Part shown: positions 59,537 through 64,000 of the stretch, piece after piece
Layout: every line of letters begins with the position of its first letter
Numbering within the stretch: position 1 is the first letter of the stretch
DNA from: Streptomyces sp. CB02923
GTDB lineage: Bacteria; Actinomycetota; Actinomycetes; Streptomycetales; Streptomycetaceae
Assembly: GCF_001905005.1 (NCBI RefSeq)
Contig: NZ_LWKZ01000027.1
Location: 186,001-250,000, forward strand
Length of the DNA stretch: 64,000 nt
Reading direction: 5' to 3'
The notes under the pieces: generated by a model
Seen by the model: only the letters and a program-made list of their open reading frames with translations
Database searches by the model: none
What the model was told of the DNA's origin: nothing
Position numbers and translations under genes: made by a program

Positions 59537-60460
59537 TCATGAGGCCGGGCTGATGGCGTCCGCCACCACCTCGCGGACGAGACCGCGCAGCCAGGCGTGG
59601 CCCGCGTCCCCGTCCTGGCGCGGGTGCCAGGCCATGCCGACGGCCACCGGGGGCAGCTCCAGCGGGACCGGCAGTGCGCGCAGCCCGAGGCGGCGTACGG
59701 AGCGCGCGCCGACCCGTTCCGGCGCGAACGCGACGGCGTCGGTGTCCGCGGCCATCAGCATGGCCGCCGCGAAGGTCGGCACGGTCGCGATCACCTTGCG
59801 CCGCAGGCCCAGTTCGGCGAGGGCCGCGTCGACCGGGCCGGTCAGCCGTCCGCGGCGGGAGAAGGTGACGTGCGGCGCGTCCGCGAGGCGCCGGGCGGTC
59901 AGCGTGCCGCGGGCCAGCGGGTGGTCCTCCCGCACCACGGCCGCGACCCCGTCGGCGTACAGGTCCTCGACGTGGAGTTCGGGCGCCCGGCCGGTGATCA
60001 TCCCGATCTCCAGATCGGCGTCCCCTTCCCGGAGCACCGGCACGTCCACGTGGCTCTCGCCGAGGAAGCGCAGCGTCACGCCGGGCGCCTGCCGGGCGGC
60101 GCGGCCCAGCAGACCGGGTCCGACCACGGTGGTGAACAGGTCGTTGGCGTGCAGGGTGAACACCCGCCGCAGCTCGGCCGGATCGGCGGGCGGGGCGGGC
60201 GTCAGGATGCTCCGGGCGTCCCGGACCGTCCTGTGCACGGCGGCGCGGATCTCCAGGGCGCGCGGGGTCGGCACCATGCGCCGACCGGCCCGTACGAGCA
60301 CCGGATCACCGACCGTACGGCGGATACGGCCCAGCGCCCGGCTCATCGCGGGCCCGGACAGGCCGAGGCGGTCGGCGGCCGCCGTGACGCTCTCCTCCTC
60401 CAGCAGCGCGTCCAGCGCGGTCAGCAGATTGAGGTCGAGGGCGGGGCCTTGCGCGGTCAC
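59537..60460 (-). CDS. LysR family transcriptional regulator
   Basis: 307 aa from GTG VTAQGPALDLNLL; GAGGGG lies 8 bases upstream. The HTH is LEEESVTAAADRLGLSGPAMSRAL with the wing RIRRTVGDPVLVRAGRRM. The effector domain (FLGESHVDVPVLREGDADLEIGMI, LRRKVIATVPTFAAAMLM) follows. It is directly upstream of davA on the same strand, 207 bp away, so it is a good candidate regulator of davAB, but it could also act on the divergent YdcF gene. A GTG start at 60475 gives five extra residues. Confidence 0.9.
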   Translation of the reverse strand: MTAQGPALDLNLLTALDALLEEESVTAAADRLGLSGPAMSRALGRIRRTVGDPVLVRAGRRMVPTPRALEIRAAVHRTVRDARSILTPAPPADPAELRRVFTLHANDLFTTVVGPGLLGRAARQAPGVTLRFLGESHVDVPVLREGDADLEIGMITGRAPELHVEDLYADGVAAVVREDHPLARGTLTARRLADAPHVTFSRRGRLTGPVDAALAELGLRRKVIATVPTFAAAMLMAADTDAVAFAPERVGARSVRRLGLRALPVPLELPPVAVGMAWHPRQDGDAGHAWLRGLVREVVADAISPAS

Positions 60461-60539
60461 TGGTGTTCCCCTCACAGAGTTGTCCGGGCCATGACGGAAT
60501 CGGCGCCGGACACATGATCGTCCTGTCTACGATGTGCTC

Positions 60540-61547
60540 ATGCTCGCGTACGCCCTACCGGCCCTGTTCTTCGTCCTGTTCGCCTTCGGTGTGCTGCGCG
60601 ACCGGCGCCGCTTCAGCAACGCCGTCTACCTGGGCCTGACCGTCGTCTTCCTGGTTCCCGCCCTGCTCATGCAGGTGCAGCGGATGCCCACACCGGCGGC
60701 CGTGGCGGTCACCGTGCTCATCCTCCTGCTCCCCTCGCTCGGCGTCCTCGTCCTCGGGGTCTTCCTGGTCCTCAACGGCGTGAAGATGGTCCGCAAGGAG
60801 GGCCGGAGCCTGGCCAACCTGCTGTCCCTGCTGGCCGGGCTCGGGATCTTCGCGGTCATCGCCCTGCTGATCACGGCCGTCGGCACCGCGTCGCGCACCC
60901 TGGTCGCGCTGGCCGGGACCACCCTGCTGGTCGTCGGCTATGTGTCCTTCCTCTTCCTGTGCTTCGTCGGCTACGCGTTCCTCTACGGACGGCTGCGGGT
61001 GCGCCGCGACGCCGACTTCGTGGTGGTCCTGGGCTCCGGGCTGATCGGCGGCACGCGCGTACCGCCGCTGCTGGCGAGCCGGCTGGAGCGGGCCCGCGCG
61101 GTGTACGAGCGCCAGGCGCGGCGCGGCACCCCGCCGGTGCTGCTCGCCTCCGGCGGCCAGGGCCCCGACGAACAGCTCCCGGAATCCCGGGCGATGGCCG
61201 CCTACCTGGTCGAGCGCGGCTTCCCGGAGGACCGGATCCGGTGCGAGGAGCGGTCCAGGACCACGGAGGAAAACCTGGCGTTCAGCAAGAAGATCATGGA
61301 AGAGGCGGTGCCGGACCACCGTTGCGTGATCGTCACCAACAACTACCACGTGCTGCGCGCCGCCCTGCTGGCCCGCCGCGCCGGCGTCAACGGCCAGGTC
61401 GTCGGCGCCCCCACCGCCGCCTACTTCTGGCCGAGCGCCACCATCCGCGAGTTCGCCGCGGTCTTCCTCTCCTACAAGCTCGTCAACCTCGGCATCTGCG
61501 GACTCCTCGTCCTGGGCGGCGCGCTCGCCCTGCTGGCCGCCGGCTGA
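60540..61547 (+). CDS. YdcF family (DUF218) membrane protein
   Basis: 335 aa from ATG, with a GTG 6 bases upstream as alternative. Four to five membrane segments fill the first ~155 residues (ALPALFFVLFAFGVL, AVYLGLTVVFLVPALLM, LILLLPSLGVLVLGVFLVLN, LAGLGIFAVIALLITAVG, VVGYVSFLFLCFVGYAFLY). The DUF218 domain follows: DADFVVVLGSGLIGG, LLASGGQGPDEQLPESRAMA, EERSRTTEENLAFSKKIM and CVIVTNNYHVLRAALLARRAG. One last membrane helix ends the protein. Relatives such as SanA/ElyC act in envelope assembly, so a cell-wall or membrane role is likely. Confidence 0.88.
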   Translation: MLAYALPALFFVLFAFGVLRDRRRFSNAVYLGLTVVFLVPALLMQVQRMPTPAAVAVTVLILLLPSLGVLVLGVFLVLNGVKMVRKEGRSLANLLSLLAGLGIFAVIALLITAVGTASRTLVALAGTTLLVVGYVSFLFLCFVGYAFLYGRLRVRRDADFVVVLGSGLIGGTRVPPLLASRLERARAVYERQARRGTPPVLLASGGQGPDEQLPESRAMAAYLVERGFPEDRIRCEERSRTTEENLAFSKKIMEEAVPDHRCVIVTNNYHVLRAALLARRAGVNGQVVGAPTAAYFWPSATIREFAAVFLSYKLVNLGICGLLVLGGALALLAAG

Positions 61548-61571
61548 CCGCGGGGACCCGGCGGCACCGGA

Positions 61572-62027
61572 TCAGTCCGGGGCCGTCTCGTCGACGGCGG
61601 GCATCGGCCCGCCGCCCGGGTGCCATGCGTCGAGGAACGCCGCCTGCCTGCTGATGTCGACGAGTTCGACCCGCGCGCCGATGCTGTCCATACGGTGGTA
61701 GGCGAACGGCCTGCCATAGGGACAGCCGGAGAAGTCCTCGGGCAGCCCCTGCTCCGCGAGGCGCCGGGAACCGTCGCGCACCTCGCTGCTCCAGAAGCCG
61801 ATGTGGTCGAACCGGGCTCCCCCGGACGCGTCCCAGGGGCTGCCCGGCGGTCCCTCGACGAGTTCGATGAAGGGCGGGCCGCCGGTGGTGAAGGCGATGC
61901 GGTAGTCCCAGTCACCGAGCCGGTCGGACACCGGCTCGCTCCACCCGGTCCCGGCCGCCCGCCGGAAGTCGCGCATGGCCCGCTCGATGTCGGGGACCAC
62001 GAAGCACACGTGGTAGAAGGCCGTCAT
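61572..62027 (-). CDS. VOC family protein
   Basis: 151 aa from ATG MTAFYHVCFVVPDIERAM. The vicinal-oxygen-chelate signature is FYHVCFVVPDIERAMRDF, with metal-ligand His, FIELVEGPPGSPWD, and GGARFDHIGFWSSEVRDGSRRL with the second His. IGARVELVDISRQAAFL closes the barrel. Substrate unknown; resembles glyoxalase_4-type entries near methylmalonyl-CoA epimerases. It lies downstream of the Lrp regulator gene in the same direction across a tandem repeat. Confidence 0.85.
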   Translation of the reverse strand: MTAFYHVCFVVPDIERAMRDFRRAAGTGWSEPVSDRLGDWDYRIAFTTGGPPFIELVEGPPGSPWDASGGARFDHIGFWSSEVRDGSRRLAEQGLPEDFSGCPYGRPFAYHRMDSIGARVELVDISRQAAFLDAWHPGGGPMPAVDETAPD

Positions 62028-62086
62028 CCCGCCATGATCGGGCACGCCGTCCGCGGCCCGGCTGCCGGGGCGGTCGGGCGGCCGCG

Positions 62087-62137
62087 CCCCGGTGGCGGCC
62101 GCGTCCCGATGGCGGCCGCGTCCCGATGGCGGCCGCG
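62087..62137. repeat. Three tandem 17-bp repeats
   Basis: Three 17-bp units CCCGRTGGCGGCCGCGY lie in direct tandem between the VOC and Lrp/AsnC genes; the third unit ends with C for T. Confidence 0.75.
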
Positions 62138-62157
62138 CCCCGGCCCGGCGGCCCGGC

Positions 62158-62607
62158 TCAGCCCGGTGACCCGGAGCTGAAGCGGCGCAGCAGCGGGGAG
62201 AGGACCAGGACCGACTTGGTGCGCTCCACGAACGGTTCGCCCGCGATGCGTTCCAGCACCCGTTCGAAGTGCCGCATGTCGGAGGCGAAGACCTGGACGA
62301 TGGCGTCCGCCTCACCGGTGACGGTGGAGGCGGACGCCACTTCCGGGTAGCGCGACAGACCCCGGTGGATGGAGTCCGGCGAGGTGTTGCGGCGGCAGAA
62401 CAACTCGATGAACCCCTCGGTCTCCCAGCCCAGCGCCGCCGGGTCGACCCGTACCGTGAACCCGGTGATGGCGCCCTCGGCGCGCAGCCGGTCCACCCGG
62501 CGTTTGACCGCCGGGGCGGAGAGCCCGACCTCCGCCCCGATGTCGGCGTAGGAACGGCGGGCGTCCTCCGCCAGGGCATGGACGATGCGCTGGTCGAGTT
62601 CGTTCAT
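62158..62607 (-). CDS. Lrp/AsnC family transcriptional regulator
   Basis: 149 aa from ATG MNELDQRIVHALAEDA. The HTH is SYADIGAEVGLSAPAVKRRVDRL, followed by the wing GAITGFTVRVDPAALGW and the RAM effector domain (EVASASTVTGEADAIVQVFA, HFERVLERIAGEPFVERT). Such regulators respond to amino acids. It lies 19 bp after the amino-acid permease gene, so it may sense that permease's substrate. ATG start was chosen; the frame extends upstream without a domain. Confidence 0.92.
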   Translation of the reverse strand: MNELDQRIVHALAEDARRSYADIGAEVGLSAPAVKRRVDRLRAEGAITGFTVRVDPAALGWETEGFIELFCRRNTSPDSIHRGLSRYPEVASASTVTGEADAIVQVFASDMRHFERVLERIAGEPFVERTKSVLVLSPLLRRFSSGSPG

Positions 62608-62626
62608 CTGTCGCACTGCGGGTGGA

Positions 62627-64000
62627 TCACTTCTCTGCGGTGGCCAATCGGGAGCGGCGGATGCCGTAGACGAAGTAGACCACGAGCCCGACGGCCATCC
62701 AGACACCGAAGACCACCCAGGTGACCGGGCCGAGGCTGCTCATCATGTACAGGCAGAGCAGGAAGCCGATCGCCGGGAAGACCGGCGCCAGCGGCGTACG
62801 GAAGGTGCGCGGCATGTCCGGCTTGGTGAAGCGGAGCACGATCACCGCGATGTTCACCAGCCCGAAGGCGAAGAGCGTGCCGATGCTGGTGGCGTCGGCG
62901 AGCTGGCCGAGCGGGACGGCGGCGGCCAGGATGCCGCAGAACAGCGAGACGATGACGGTGTTGGCGCGCGGGGCGCCGGTCTTGGGGTGGACCTTGGAGA
63001 ACACCTTCGGCACCAGTCCGTCGCGGGACATCGCGAACAGGATGCGGGTCTGCCCGTAGAGCACCGTCAGGACGACGCTGGCGATGGCGATGACGGCACC
63101 GGCGGCCAGCAGCACGGACCAGAAGCTCTGCCCGGTGACCTCCTTCATGATCCCGGCGAGCGCGGCCTCCGAGCCCTCGAAGCCCTTCCACGACTTGGCG
63201 CCCACGGCGACCGCCGCGACCAGGCAGTACAGCGTGGTGACGATGATCAGCGACAGCATGATCGCGCGCGGCAGGTCACGCTGCGGGTTCTTGGCCTCCT
63301 CGCCCGCGGTGGAGGCGGCGTCGAAGCCGATGTAGGAGAAGAAGAGGGTGGCTCCGGCGCCGCTGACGCCGGCGATGCCCAGCGGCATGAAGTTGGAGTA
63401 GTTGCCGGAGGAGATGCCCTGGACGGCGACACCGCAGAACAGCAGCAGCGCGATGATCTTGATGGTCACCATGATGGTGTTGGCGCGGGCGCTCTCCTTG
63501 GCGCCGCCCAGCAGGAAGACCATGGCGAGCAGCACGACGATCAGCGCCGGGAGGTTGAAGATCCCGCCGTCGCCGGGCGGCGCGGACAGCGCGGCGGGGA
63601 TGGTGACGCCGATCGTGCCGGACAGCAGCTCGTTGAGGTACTGGCCCCAGCCGACGGCGACCGCCGCGACCGAGACGCCGTACTCCAGGATCAGACACCA
63701 GCCGCAGACCCAGGCGACCAGTTCGCCGAGGGTCGCGTAGGTGTAGGAGTACGACGATCCGGCGACCGGGATGGAGCCCGCCAGCTCCGCGTAGGACAGC
63801 GCGGAGAACAGGGCGGTGACACCGGCGATGACGAACGAGATGATGACGGCCGGGCCGGCCTTGGGCACCGCCTCGCCGAGGATGACGAAGATGCCGGTGC
63901 CCAGCGTCGCACCGATGCTGATCATGGTCAGCTGCCACATGCCCAGCGAGCGGCGCAGGGTGCCACCCTCGCCCTGGCCGCCCTCGGCCACCAGCCGCTC
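62627..64000 (-). CDS. APC family amino acid permease, N-terminal end beyond the window
   Basis: At least 458 codons; the frame is open to the right edge and an ATG at 63991 is probably internal, since homologues start a few dozen residues earlier (ERLVAEGGQGEGGTLRRSLG is still coding-like). About twelve membrane segments: ATLGTGIFVILGEAVPKAGP, ALSYAELAGSIPVAGSSYSY (GTG and SSYxYxY motifs), GATLFFSYIGFDAASTAGEE and RILFAMSRDGLVPKVFSKVH. The pattern is that of the cationic amino-acid transporter-like APC group (YfnA/CAT). Likely import of lysine, arginine or neutral amino acids. It is followed by an Lrp regulator gene. Confidence 0.92.
   Translation of the reverse strand, partial: ERLVAEGGQGEGGTLRRSLGMWQLTMISIGATLGTGIFVILGEAVPKAGPAVIISFVIAGVTALFSALSYAELAGSIPVAGSSYSYTYATLGELVAWVCGWCLILEYGVSVAAVAVGWGQYLNELLSGTIGVTIPAALSAPPGDGGIFNLPALIVVLLAMVFLLGGAKESARANTIMVTIKIIALLLFCGVAVQGISSGNYSNFMPLGIAGVSGAGATLFFSYIGFDAASTAGEEAKNPQRDLPRAIMLSLIIVTTLYCLVAAVAVGAKSWKGFEGSEAALAGIMKEVTGQSFWSVLLAAGAVIAIASVVLTVLYGQTRILFAMSRDGLVPKVFSKVHPKTGAPRANTVIVSLFCGILAAAVPLGQLADATSIGTLFAFGLVNIAVIVLRFTKPDMPRTFRTPLAPVFPAIGFLLCLYMMSSLGPVTWVVFGVWMAVGLVVYFVYGIRRSRLATAEK

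Overview
The window is a very GC-rich, densely coded chromosomal segment typical of Streptomyces. The signs are strong third-position G/C bias, frequent GTG/TTG starts, 4-bp ATGA/GTGA overlaps, convergent pairs separated by long GC hairpins without U-tracts, a RibM-type rib operon, a prokaryotic phospholipase A2 close to that of S. violaceoruber, SigB/F-type stress sigma and RsbW-like genes, and a TTA leucine codon in an accessory gene. No rRNA, tRNA, intact IS element, integrase or CRISPR array was seen.

Layout. 1-5.3 kb: C-terminal part of a NEW3/NPCBM carbohydrate-active protein, a transmembrane Ser/Thr kinase, and a divergent ROK sugar kinase/LacI regulator pair sharing a perfect palindrome. 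5.3-11.5 kb: AraC regulator/MFS exporter pair, a HelR-type RNA polymerase-recycling helicase preceded by a rifamycin-associated-element-like repeat, and a DUF6986 HpcH-like protein. 11.8-17.1 kb: a large HTH-nSTAND-WD40 protein, a DinB protein and a lipoprotein. 17.1-20.5 kb: anti-sigma/sigma pair and etfBA. 20.7-23.7 kb: flavin reductase, thioredoxin, PlsC-like acyltransferase, stand-alone B3/B4 protein. 23.9-27.2 kb: DUF6421-SDR-threonine-aldolase-type operon. 28.1-33.7 kb: GDPD, GNAT, VOC, DUF5134, M56 protease, PAP2 phosphatase, HAD hydrolase.

33.7-35.4 kb is a lower-GC accessory island: a lactococcin-972-family secreted peptide with a TTA codon, a polytopic membrane protein, and a probable frameshifted gene remnant. 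35.5-43.6 kb: C39-like secreted peptidase, P-loop kinase, a candidate small RNA, EccA/CbbX-like AAA ATPase, two overlapping CNNM/CBS (CorC-like) proteins and a PH-domain protein. 43.6-49.4 kb: an FMN-riboswitch-led operon ribD-ribE-ribM-ribBA-ribH, followed in the same direction by hisE and hisG.

49.6-56.7 kb: NAD(P)-binding protein, ROK regulator/MFS pair with a clear operator, thioesterase, uracil/xanthine permease, phospholipase A2 and a DUF5995 protein. 56.7-64 kb: a LysR-davA-davB cluster that should convert L-lysine to 5-aminovalerate via 5-aminovaleramide, a YdcF membrane protein, VOC protein, Lrp/AsnC regulator and an APC amino-acid permease running off the right edge. The permease and Lrp regulator may belong to the same amino-acid theme, which is inference. 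The most interesting points are the RAE-helR locus, the lactococcin-972 island, the davBA cluster, the candidate sRNA near 37.9 kb, and several clean unassigned operators.
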